Source of the DNA: Methylococcaceae bacterium | Lineage (GTDB): Bacteria > Pseudomonadota > Gammaproteobacteria > Methylococcales > Methylococcaceae | Assembly: GCA_012026715.1 (NCBI GenBank) | Contig: VEPB01000241.1 | Location: 1 to 13,172, forward strand | Length of the DNA: 13,172 bases | Direction of reading: 5' to 3' | Shown: positions 1 to 6,181 of the stretch, one piece after another | Layout of the letters: each line of letters begins with the position of its first letter | Numbering within the stretch: the stretch's first letter is position 1 | Notes under the pieces: generated by a model | Seen by the model: only the letters and a program-made list of their open reading frames with translations | What the model was told of the DNA's origin: nothing | Databases searched by the model: none | Translations under genes and position numbers: made by a program

Positions 1-4
1 CGCG

Positions 5-33
5 ATTATAGCCACTAGGGATTCCTCTCCCAA
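5..33 (-). promoter_or_regulatory. Candidate sigma-70 promoter reading left out of the window
   Basis: Read on the minus strand, the hexamer TTGGGA (33-28, four of six matches to TTGACA) is followed after exactly 17 bases by a perfect TATAAT (10-5). It lies downstream of thiE and points away from it, so it would drive whatever minus-strand gene lies beyond position 1. Spacing and -10 quality are good, but no transcript evidence is available. It implies that the next gene is not solely dependent on read-through from the thiE operon. Confidence 0.5.
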
Positions 34-44
34 CCATTCTTTGG

Positions 45-83
45 CGGCTTTTGCGAAAAGCCGGGCTTGGAGCCGTTCGGCTC
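45..83 (-). terminator. Two small hairpins at the end of thiE, possible weak terminator
   Basis: Positions 45-63 form a perfect 8-bp stem with a 3-base loop (CGGCTTTT, GCG, AAAAGCCG). Positions 70-83 form a 5-bp stem with a GTTC loop (GAGCC/GGCTC) that overlaps the thiE stop codon. On the minus strand neither is followed by a clean T-run, so intrinsic termination is uncertain; they may act as a 3'-end stabiliser or a weak terminator just ahead of the leftward promoter. Confidence 0.3.
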
Positions 84-729
84 AGTCCGAATGGAACAAC
101 GCGGCGAAGCGCTGGGCGGCGGCTTCCGGGTCGCCGGCGCCGAACACGCCATCGATCACCGCCAGCACATCGGCGCCCGCGCGCAACAGTTCGCCGCCGT
201 TCGTGGGTGTGATGCCGCCGATGGCGACCACCGGTATTTTCAGGCGGGAACGGGCTGCCGCCAGGGTGTCCGGCCGCGCCGGTGGCGCTTGGGGCTTGGT
301 GCGGGACGGGAAGAAGCGGCCGAAGGCCACGTAGCTCGCGCCCGCGGTTTCCGCGTTGTGGGCCCGCTCCACCGAGTCGTAGCAGGACACCCCAACGATG
401 GCGCTCGCCCCCAGCCGCTGGCGTGCCGCGGCGGGCGAGCCGTCTTCGCGCCCCAGATGGACGCCGTCGGCCGCCCATTCCTCAGCCAGGTCCAGATCGT
501 CGTTGACGATGAAGGGCACGCCGGCTTGCCGGCAGGCGTCCCGCAGCGCGGGGCCCTCGTCGCGGCGGCGCTGCGCCGACTTGCAGCGATACTGGAGCAC
601 CGCCGCCCCGCCCCGCAGCACGGCCATCACCGCTTCCAGCAGCGCTGCCGGCGTGCGCCCATCGTCGGGGGTGATGGCGTAGAGCCCGCGCCGGGGAAAC
701 GGCAAGGGACCGGGAACGCCGGGGCTCAA
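82..729 (-). CDS. thiE: Thiamine-phosphate synthase ThiE
   Basis: Cytoplasmic TIM-barrel enzyme that joins HMP pyrophosphate and the thiazole phosphate to give thiamine monophosphate. The family signatures appear in order: QYRCK (46-50), NDDLDLA (76-82), DGVHLG-EDG (88-97), GVSCYDS (113-119), YVAFGRFFPSRTKP (133-146) covering the pyrophosphate-binding region, and VAIGGIT (168-174). Length (215 aa) is normal. The frame opens with TTG at 729, whose last two bases lie in the TGA stop of the upstream lipoprotein gene (TTGA, 4-bp overlap), suggesting translational coupling. No strong Shine-Dalgarno is visible, and a second TTG lies eight codons on; both precede the conserved GLYAIT beginning. It is the last gene of a four-gene minus-strand operon with two sulfur-transport-type membrane proteins. 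Identity is secure; only the exact start is open. Confidence 0.96.
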   Translation of the reverse strand: MSPGVPGPLPFPRRGLYAITPDDGRTPAALLEAVMAVLRGGAAVLQYRCKSAQRRRDEGPALRDACRQAGVPFIVNDDLDLAEEWAADGVHLGREDGSPAAARQRLGASAIVGVSCYDSVERAHNAETAGASYVAFGRFFPSRTKPQAPPARPDTLAAARSRLKIPVVAIGGITPTNGGELLRAGADVLAVIDGVFGAGDPEAAAQRFAALFHSD

Positions 730-1247
730 TGCCAGCCGCCGTACTGTTTGGTGGGGTCGCCCTTGAAGCTTTGGGTGGTTGCCCCCGCCCCGCTGCCGCC
801 GCCGGACTTCTTGCGCTGGGCAATGGCGGCGCCGGCCGCCTTGGCCAGGTTGGCGTCGTTGATGCCGCCCAGGCTCAGGGCGGTATCGACCACGATCGTG
901 GTCACCGGGCTGAGGTCCTGTTCGCGTGCCTCCGCGCCGGTGACGGCGGCTTTCAGCACGGGAACCTCCGGCGTCGGCGGGGTTGCGGTCAGGATCAGGG
1001 GGTAACGGGTGCCGGCCGGGATGCTCAGCGCATATTGGGAATAGCCGTTCAGCTCGGCACGGGCCACCACCGCGTTGGCAGCAGCGCGGGCCTCGATCCG
1101 CGCCTGGGTGACCGGGCCGTCATCGCCGACCACATGGCCGGACAGTTTGGCGGGCGCGCCACTCGCGGCGGTACCGCCGCCGCCACCGGAATCGCAGCCG
1201 GCGGCCAGGCTCAGAACCAGCATCAAAGCGAGCCGGATTGGTTTCAT
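726..1247 (-). CDS. Small lipoprotein with beta-sandwich-like domain, unknown function
   Basis: A 173-aa protein beginning at ATG 1247 with the good Shine-Dalgarno GGAGG a few bases upstream; the frame stays open further upstream, but that part is an antisense-frame shadow of the neighbouring membrane gene. Residues 1-18 are a lipoprotein signal with lipobox LAAGC, Cys18 being the acylated residue. Asp19 at position +2 is the E. coli inner-membrane retention signal. A Gly/Ala-rich spacer (20-33) leads to a region of about 35-125 (KLSGHVVGDDGPV start, then alternating beta strands ending DLSPVTTIVVDTAL) resembling carboxypeptidase-regulatory or Ig-like folds. The tail is Gly/Ser-rich and ends GGWH. 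It overlaps the upstream transporter half by 4 bp (ATGA) and thiE by 4 bp (TTGA). No enzymatic motif is seen. By position it may be an accessory lipoprotein of the YeeE/YedE pair; that is inference. Confidence 0.85.
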   Translation of the reverse strand: MKPIRLALMLVLSLAAGCDSGGGGGTAASGAPAKLSGHVVGDDGPVTQARIEARAAANAVVARAELNGYSQYALSIPAGTRYPLILTATPPTPEVPVLKAAVTGAEAREQDLSPVTTIVVDTALSLGGINDANLAKAAGAAIAQRKKSGGGSGAGATTQSFKGDPTKQYGGWH

Positions 1248-1693
1248 GGCATTTCCTCCAGGGCGATGCGTTGAAAATCGGCGGTCTGGCGGCGCTTGTA
1301 GAGCCAGAACCCGGTCAGCATGGAGAGGGTGAAAACGGCAGCCGGCCAGCCGCCGGCCGCGCCCGCGACGATGCCGGTGCCGGGACAGTAGCCCGATAAC
1401 CCCCAGCCGACGCCGAACAGGGCCGATCCGAGCAACAGCCGGCGGTCCAGACCTTGACTGTGGGGCAGGTGAAAACTGGTGGACCACAGCGGCCGAGGCA
1501 GCCGCAGCAGCCACTGGCAGGCCGGTAGATTCACCCCGATGGCGCCAGCCATCACCGCCATCAAGGCCGGATTCCAGTCGCCCGCCACATCCAGAAACCC
1601 CAGCACCACCGCCGGCTGGGTCATGCCGGACACTCCGAGTCCCAGGGCGAACAGCAAGCCGGCCACAAACGCTGCCAGATGGGTTTTGTTCAT
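1244..1693 (-). CDS. YeeE/YedE-family membrane protein, second half (DUF6691-type)
   Basis: Half-size inner-membrane protein (149 aa) of the YeeE/YedE superfamily, whose full-length members import thiosulfate using conserved cysteines lining the path. Hydrophobic segments lie near 7-24, 43-62, 86-110 and 113-132. The family signatures GVSGMTQPAVVLGFLD (20-35) and GLSGYCPGTGIV (98-109, with Cys103) are present. The start at ATG 1693 is chosen because the protein then begins MNKTHL, as is usual for this type, and because it overlaps the preceding gene's stop by 4 bp (ATGA). Split pairs of this kind are known as PmpA/PmpB and also occur in BigR-controlled sulfur operons; no BigR-like gene is visible here. 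The partner half lies immediately upstream. The exact substrate (thiosulfate, polysulfide or another sulfur species) cannot be read from sequence. Confidence 0.92.
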   Translation of the reverse strand: MNKTHLAAFVAGLLFALGLGVSGMTQPAVVLGFLDVAGDWNPALMAVMAGAIGVNLPACQWLLRLPRPLWSTSFHLPHSQGLDRRLLLGSALFGVGWGLSGYCPGTGIVAGAAGGWPAAVFTLSMLTGFWLYKRRQTADFQRIALEEMP

Positions 1694-2124
1694 GGTTGTC
1701 CCCCCAGCAGTCGCACAAGCGTGACCGTGGCCATGCTGGTCGCCATGAACACGACGGTCGCCACCGCCGAGCGCAGCGACAGCCGGCTCAGTCCGCAGAT
1801 GCCGTGACCGCTGGGACAGCCGGCGCCGAGCCGGGCGCCGTAGCCCACCGCCAAGCCGGATGCCAGATAGATCCACAGCGGCCGGACCGGTTGCAGCTGC
1901 AACCGGTCCGGCGCCAGCCAGGCCAGCAGCAGGCCGCCGCTCAACATACCCGCCAGCAGCGCCCAGCGCCAGCCGCGATCCGGTATGTCGGGATCCATGG
2001 CGGCGGCGGCAATGCCGCTCACGCCAAAAATGCGGCCGTTCAGCCCCAGCAACAGGGCTGCCGCCAGTCCGATCAAGCAGCCGCCGGCGAGGGCGGTCAA
2101 CAATGCGTGGGTCGTCGTGGTCAT
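1690..2124 (-). CDS. YeeE/YedE-family membrane protein, first half
   Basis: Inner-membrane half-transporter of 144 aa, first gene of the operon. The hallmark is GARLGAGCPSGHGICGLSRLSLRS (residues 97-118), with Cys103 and Cys110. This matches the signature of the YeeE/TsuA-type thiosulfate importers, where such cysteines are thought to relay the substrate through the membrane. GRIFGVSGI (30-38) is another family motif. About four hydrophobic stretches are visible (9-27, 54-70, 82-100, 120-139). ATG 2124 is chosen because the protein then begins at the usual point before the first membrane segment; the longer upstream extension is charged and unlike the family. The Shine-Dalgarno is weak. It is coupled to the second half by an ATGA overlap, so the two subunits are probably made in equal amounts and assemble as a heteromer. 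Confidence 0.92.
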   Translation of the reverse strand: MTTTTHALLTALAGGCLIGLAAALLLGLNGRIFGVSGIAAAAMDPDIPDRGWRWALLAGMLSGGLLLAWLAPDRLQLQPVRPLWIYLASGLAVGYGARLGAGCPSGHGICGLSRLSLRSAVATVVFMATSMATVTLVRLLGGQP

Positions 2125-2369
2125 CGCGATAGGGTTGGGCTGTGGGGCGCCTTCCCTAGCGGGCTGAATCCATGAGGGTTGCCGATACGTTAACAGAAGA
2201 AGAACCCGACCGGAATGATCGGTTGTTAGGTCCAAACCCGGAACATCCGGTGTCGTCCTATACTCTTACACCTTGCGAGATATCGGCTGCCGCACGGCCG
2301 GTTTCCGTCCGCAAGCCGTTCACCCCGACCGACGTTTCAGCCGACAAAGCACCTTCGTGGCGAGCGAAC
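2125..2369. promoter_or_regulatory. Divergent intergenic region between sulfur-transport operon and response regulator
   Basis: This 245-bp gap must hold promoters for two divergent units. A TATACT hexamer (2259-2264) is a reasonable -10 for the plus-strand regulator, but no acceptable -35 sits 16-18 bases upstream, as expected if an activator is needed. The regulator reading frame stays open back to 2172, yet the extra 66 codons have no family resemblance. A weak inverted repeat, ACCG...CGGT, lies at about 2208-2224. I see no clear binding motif for a named regulator. Confidence 0.4.
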
Positions 2370-3008
2370 ATGCCCGAATATTCTCCGGTGGTCTACATCA
2401 TCGACGATGACGAGAGCATTCGAACCATCGTCTCGGAATTGCTGGAATGCGAGGGGATCCCCACCGAAACTTATGGTTCGGCGGTGGAATTCGTTCCTCG
2501 CTGTTCTCCGCGGATGCGGGGCTGCCTGCTGCTGGACATGGAGTTGCCGGAGGTTTCCGGGCTGGAATTGCAGAGGCAGTTGCTGAAATCCGGCATCGAC
2601 CTTCCCATCGTTTTTCTGACGGGACATGGTGATATCGTTTCCTCATCGCTGGCGTTTCGATCGGGGGCCGTCGATTTTCTGGAAAAGCCCACCGACACTG
2701 CAACCCTGCTGCGTCGAATTCGCGAGGCGCTCACCCGCGACATGGAAAAATGGTATCACCGCCGCCGCCATGCGGTGCTGGCGGAGCGATTCGAGCGCTT
2801 GACGGGACGCGAGCGGGAGGTCGTGAAACTGGTGGTGGCGGGCTATTCCACCAAGGAAATCGCCCGAGCTCTGCAGATCAGCAACCGCACGGTGGACGTT
2901 TACCGGGGAAGGATCATGGAAAAGACCGATGCCAAATCGCTGGCCGACCTGATTTCCATGTTCCTGGAGCTTTATCCGGATGGCCCGACCGCTCAGACCA
3001 CCCCGTAA
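2370..3008 (+). CDS. FixJ/TtrR-type two-component response regulator (receiver + LuxR HTH)
   Basis: Cytoplasmic DNA-binding response regulator of 212 aa, the usual FixJ-family length. The receiver domain spans 6-122: acidic pocket D12-D13-D14, phosphoacceptor Asp56 in LLLDMELPEVSG, switch Thr84 in LTGHGD, and Lys106 in AVDFLEKP. A short linker leads to a GerE/LuxR helix-turn-helix at 143-200 (LTGREREVVKLVVAGYSTKEIA, then ISNRTVDVYRGRIMEK), where NRTVDVYR is the recognition helix. ATG 2370 (MPEYSP) is chosen because it places the receiver strand normally; the reading frame extends to 2172 without any similarity. No histidine kinase is encoded in the window, so it is an orphan here. The divergent neighbour is the YeeE/YedE operon, a plausible target but only by position. 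Its 3' end overlaps the converging IS5-derived gene by 16 bp. Confidence 0.93.
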   Translation: MPEYSPVVYIIDDDESIRTIVSELLECEGIPTETYGSAVEFVPRCSPRMRGCLLLDMELPEVSGLELQRQLLKSGIDLPIVFLTGHGDIVSSSLAFRSGAVDFLEKPTDTATLLRRIREALTRDMEKWYHRRRHAVLAERFERLTGREREVVKLVVAGYSTKEIARALQISNRTVDVYRGRIMEKTDAKSLADLISMFLELYPDGPTAQTTP

Positions 3009-3685
3009 ATCCTGGCGGCATACGCCGGTTCCTCAACCCCGTCGATGAGCTTGTCGACGTAGAGTTCGGCCTGTATGCGTTCCGCCTGACTGAGGTCGGG
3101 ATAGAGTTCGCGGTAGATGGCGTTGAAGCGGAAGATCTCGGACAGGCCGTAGGGTTTGTCGATTGCCGCGAAGAAGTTGGCCAGAACCTGCAGCTTGTTG
3201 TCCAGCGGCACGAGTACCTGCAGACTGGGCGATCGGCTGGTTCCGGGAATGACGGTGTAACGGTTGCCACCCAGACAGGCCTCGCTGAGCCGTTCCAGCT
3301 TTCCCGAGAGTCGATGGCATTCAAGCAAATCCCGAAACCGAGCAACCGCATCCGCCAATCCTGAGGCCGGCTGCTTGGCGCCAAGCCGAACGAAGGCGGC
3401 CATGGCGAGGGAATCCGCCACCCCGTCGGCCACGCCCGAATCGCTCAATCCGAACCAGCGTTGCAGGAAATACGCCCGCATCAAGGTTTCCAGGGAGTAG
3501 TCAACCTGAACCATCAGTTCCGCCACGAACAGCGGCCGGACGATTTCGTTCAAGGCCGACCATGGCATGATCTCGTCCAAGGTGGCCAGGAACCGTCCTG
3601 TCTGGGTATTGGGTACGGATTCAATCCGGCCGAACGCGTCGACCTTATGTTCCATCGACCTGAACTGCAATGCGGCGCGAATCAT
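2993..3685 (-). CDS. Domesticated IS5-type transposase N-terminal (DUF772-like) protein with novel C-terminus
   Basis: An intact 230-aa frame whose residues about 29-137 match the N-terminal dimerisation/DNA-binding domain of IS5-group transposases: RFLATLDEIMPWSALNEIVRPLF (31-53), SLETLMRAYFLQRWFGLSDSGV (64-85), DSLAMAAFVRLG (91-102) and ARFRDLLECHRL (115-126). In a real transposase a DDE catalytic domain of roughly 200 residues follows. Here it is absent, and residues 138-230 form an unrelated region (VIPGTSRSPSLQVLVPLDNK, then an Ile/Tyr/Glu-rich helical tail ending YAARIYGVV). The start is well supported: AGGGAGGT sits 5 bases ahead of ATG 3685. No stops, frameshifts, terminal inverted repeats or target duplications were noticed. 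This suggests a protein retained for DNA or protein binding after losing transposition. Role unknown; it converges on the response regulator gene. Confidence 0.8.
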   Translation of the reverse strand: MIRAALQFRSMEHKVDAFGRIESVPNTQTGRFLATLDEIMPWSALNEIVRPLFVAELMVQVDYSLETLMRAYFLQRWFGLSDSGVADGVADSLAMAAFVRLGAKQPASGLADAVARFRDLLECHRLSGKLERLSEACLGGNRYTVIPGTSRSPSLQVLVPLDNKLQVLANFFAAIDKPYGLSEIFRFNAIYRELYPDLSQAERIQAELYVDKLIDGVEEPAYAARIYGVV

Positions 3686-3799
3686 CGGTTACCTCCCTAG
3701 GTTCGAATGGGACCTCGAAGGTCCTTCGGGTGACGTCAGTCGGACGAAAGCCTCCTGGCTGCGCAAGGGCGAATAATGGCAGGGAATCAACCGGGCCGG

Positions 3800-3819
3800 G
3801 AGCCGATCCGTCGGCTTTT
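3800..3819 (+). terminator. Hairpin with short T-run between IS5-derived and phosphatase genes
   Basis: AGCCGA (3801-3806), loop TCCG and TCGGCT (3811-3816) form a perfect 6-bp stem followed by TTT to 3819, shaped like an intrinsic terminator read on the plus strand. No plus-strand gene ends nearby. The minus-strand phosphatase gene ends about 100 bp upstream in its own direction, where the same stem lacks a T-tail. It is either a weak 3' structure for that gene or incidental. Confidence 0.25.
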
Positions 3820-3918
3820 GGCGGCGGACGCGTAGTATATTGGTGGGAAATGGGGAGCGAAATTCGTGCAAATACCTATGGGAAATCGCCCACTTGCCCA
3901 ACAGCGCCTGGAATCGCC

Positions 3919-5166
3919 TCAGCCGTTCCGCCGGCGTGCCGCCAGCAGGGTAATGTCGTCGGACTGGGGTTCGTCCCCGCGGAAATCCGCCAGGGCCTGC
4001 TGAATCGACTGGCACAGCGGTTCGGCCGCCAACCCGCGCGCCTGGCTCACCGCTTGCTCGAGCCGCCGGTGGTCGAAATGTCGGCCGGCCCGGTCGGTGC
4101 CGTCGGTCACCCCGTCGCTGTACAGCAGCAGCAGGTCGCCGGGCTTGAGCTCCAGCCAGTCTTCGTCGAGTATCGGCTGGTCGACGATGCCCAGCGGCAT
4201 GCCGTCCTGCAGCGGCGCGTAGCGCGTCGCGCCGGAACCTTCCATCAACAGCGGCAGTTCATGGCCGGCTCGGGCGTAGTCCCAGCGGCCGCTGGGCCCG
4301 TGCAGAATGCCGTAGATCACCGTGGCGAACAGGCCGCTGTCGCTCATGTCCAGCAGCAGCCGATTGACCTGCCGCAGGGTCTCGCCCGGCGTCGCGCCGG
4401 CGTGTGCGCTAGCGCGCAGCAGCGCATAGGTCTGCGCCATGAAGATCGCGGCCGGTATACCCTTGCCCATGACGTCGCCAATCACGATGGCTTGCCGCTC
4501 GCGATCCACGGAAAACCAGCCGAAGAAGTCGCCGCCGACGGCTAGGGCCGGGCTCATCAGGCCGCCAAAGTCATAACCGGGAAACTCCGGTGGCCGGGTG
4601 GGCAGGATGCTGCGCTGAATCTCGCTGGCCAGCAGCAATTCCCGCTCCAGCGCCCGCTTCGCCACCAATTCGTCCTGGGCCGCCTTGAGGTCGTCGTAAG
4701 CCTGCTGGAGTTGCCGGTTCTTGTCCGACAGTGTCGCCACTAGTTCGTCGCGCGCCGCGGTCAGGCGGACACTGAGCAGATTGGCCAGCTGGCAGGAGAA
4801 CGAGGGATTCTGGGCAACCAGGGATTGGAACTCGCCCATGGGTATGCGCACCAGCCGGACCGGAGCGATAGCGCGAACGGTCGCGGTGCGCAGGCCGTTG
4901 GGATTGAGCAACCCCATCTCGCCGATGAACTCGCCCCGGCCGGCTACGCCCACGATGGACGCTTCCGGGGTTCCCTGCGCCTTCAGTACTTCCAACTGGC
5001 CATCGAGCACCAGATAGCAGTCGCCACTGGGATCGCCCTCCCGGAACAGCTCTTCTCCCGCTGCCAGTTCGGCCAGGGTCGCGGCATGGGCGAGTCGCTC
5101 GCGGGCTTCCATGGGAAGACAGGCCAGCAAAGGCGCATTCACCAGTTCGCCGGTTGAAACGGTCAT
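3919..5166 (-). CDS. Cyclic-nucleotide-binding SpoIIE/RsbU-type protein phosphatase
   Basis: A soluble 415-aa signalling protein with three parts. Residues 14-125 form a CRP-like cyclic-nucleotide-binding domain (AGEELFREGDPSGDCYLVLDG at 36-56; phosphate-binding cassette at 80-97 with Glu83 and Arg93). Residues about 134-185 are a charged, leucine-rich coiled coil. Residues 186-412 are a PP2C-like SpoIIE phosphatase with the metal-binding acids in GGDFFGW (Asp213), IGDVMGKGIPAA (Asp231), YSDGVTDG (Asp351) and SDDITLL (Asp404). YARAGHELPLL (297-307) is also typical. Such enzymes usually dephosphorylate STAS-type anti-anti-sigma proteins in partner switching, here presumably under nucleotide or other ligand control. 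No STAS or anti-sigma kinase gene lies in the window. ATG 5166 (MTVSTG) is preferred to an in-frame ATG 12 codons upstream; the Shine-Dalgarno (GGA) is modest. Confidence 0.95.
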   Translation of the reverse strand: MTVSTGELVNAPLLACLPMEARERLAHAATLAELAAGEELFREGDPSGDCYLVLDGQLEVLKAQGTPEASIVGVAGRGEFIGEMGLLNPNGLRTATVRAIAPVRLVRIPMGEFQSLVAQNPSFSCQLANLLSVRLTAARDELVATLSDKNRQLQQAYDDLKAAQDELVAKRALERELLLASEIQRSILPTRPPEFPGYDFGGLMSPALAVGGDFFGWFSVDRERQAIVIGDVMGKGIPAAIFMAQTYALLRASAHAGATPGETLRQVNRLLLDMSDSGLFATVIYGILHGPSGRWDYARAGHELPLLMEGSGATRYAPLQDGMPLGIVDQPILDEDWLELKPGDLLLLYSDGVTDGTDRAGRHFDHRRLEQAVSQARGLAAEPLCQSIQQALADFRGDEPQSDDITLLAARRRNG

Positions 5167-5380
5167 CGGAGTTCCACGATCGATGGTGCAACAAGGCACC
5201 ACTATAGAACCTATCGGACCGCTCCGCCCAGGATGCCTCTGGTCGCCCCGGGCAGTCGGAACGCCTCCGCGCGATGATCACTCTAACCGCCCGAATGCCA
5301 TCGAACCAACCGCGCCGCCGCGCTGGCCGCAGGGAAGGCCCAGACGGCCGGCACGCCGGGAACCGATTAGGGAGCCCCTT
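5167..5380. promoter_or_regulatory. Divergent promoter region of phosphatase and pcm-permease pair
   Basis: This 214-bp gap separates two divergent units. On the minus strand TATAGT (5206-5201) is a plausible -10 for the phosphatase gene, though the matching -35 position is GC-rich and poor. A hairpin GGTGC (5185-5189) / GCACC (5196-5200) sits just downstream of it. For the plus strand, AGGGAG (5369-5374) is a good ribosome binding site 6 bases before ATG 5381. No plus-strand promoter is convincing. Confidence 0.35.
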
Positions 5381-6181
5381 ATGCCAACACCTACTCTGCC
5401 GCTGCCGCCGATATCCCCGAGCCACCGCCGGTTTGCCCGCGATCGCCTCCAGCGCCGTCCACTCCGGTTCGCGCTATGGTTTATCCTGCTGCTTCTGGTG
5501 TCCGGAGGACTCGGCTTGACCCCTGCCAACTCTGAGTACGACGAAGCCCGCGCCGACATGGTACGCGGACAGTTCGGCCCGCCCCGCCAGCCCATCAGCC
5601 ATCCCGGAGTACTGCGGGCCATGGCGAAGGTGCCGCGCCACGAGTTCGTGCCGGTGCCGCTGCGGGATGCGGCCTACGACGACCGGCCCCTGCCCATCGG
5701 CCACGGCCAGACCATCTCCCAGCCCTATGTGGTCGCCTTCATGACCGAGAAATTGAATCCGAAACCCACCGACCGGGTCCTGGAAATCGGCACCGGGTCC
5801 GGCTATCAGGCTGCGGTCCTTTCGGGGCTGGTGGCGCAGGTCTACAGCATCGAAATCGTCGAGCCGCTAGCTGAGCGCGCCCGGCGCGATCTGGAACGGC
5901 TCGGCTATCGCAACGTCAAGATCAGGCAGGGCGACGGCTATCAGGGCTGGCCCGAGCAGGCGCCGTTCGATGCGGTGATCGTCACCGCGGCCCCCGACCA
6001 TGTTCCGCAGCCCCTGGTGGACCAGCTCAGGGAGGGCGGGCGCATGATCGTCCCGGTCGGGATTGCCGGCGACCAGACCCTTTATCTGTTCACCAAGCGG
6101 GCCGGCGAGCTGGAGCAACGGGCGGTGCTGCCGGTGCTGTTCGTGCCGATGACCGGCCCGGGCGTGGATAAACGGCCGTGA
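5381..6181 (+). CDS. pcm: Exported protein-L-isoaspartate O-methyltransferase
   Basis: SAM-dependent enzyme that methylates isoaspartyl residues in aged proteins and so starts their repair. The catalytic domain (about 52-258) carries the family hallmarks: RGQFG (62-66), VPRHEFVP (84-91), GHGQTISQPYVVAFMTE (107-123), SAM motif I VLEIGTGSGYQAAVL (133-147), YSIEIVEPLA (155-164), GDGYQGWPEQAPFDAVIVTAA (184-204) and LREGGRMIVPVG (216-227). The unusual feature is the first 50 residues: an Arg-rich stretch (16-29) followed by a hydrophobic segment RFALWFILLLLVSGGLGL (29-46). This predicts a signal peptide or membrane anchor and so a periplasmic location, whereas the textbook enzyme is cytosolic. ATG 5381 is supported by AGGGAG 6 bases upstream. 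The last four bases (GTGA) overlap the start of the permease gene. Confidence 0.94.
   Translation: MPTPTLPLPPISPSHRRFARDRLQRRPLRFALWFILLLLVSGGLGLTPANSEYDEARADMVRGQFGPPRQPISHPGVLRAMAKVPRHEFVPVPLRDAAYDDRPLPIGHGQTISQPYVVAFMTEKLNPKPTDRVLEIGTGSGYQAAVLSGLVAQVYSIEIVEPLAERARRDLERLGYRNVKIRQGDGYQGWPEQAPFDAVIVTAAPDHVPQPLVDQLREGGRMIVPVGIAGDQTLYLFTKRAGELEQRAVLPVLFVPMTGPGVDKRP

Noticed and set aside
67..1005. Long plus-strand frame over thiE and the lipoprotein gene
   Set aside because: It is antisense to two well-supported minus-strand genes and shows only Arg/Ala/Gly-rich low-complexity sequence typical of GC-rich shadows.
2172..2369. 66-codon N-terminal extension of the response regulator
   Set aside because: The receiver domain begins normally at residue 6 from ATG 2370; the extension has no similarity and lies in the divergent promoter region.
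3700..3712. GGTTCGAAT resembling a tRNA T-loop
   Set aside because: No matching acceptor stem, D-arm or anticodon arm can be drawn around it.
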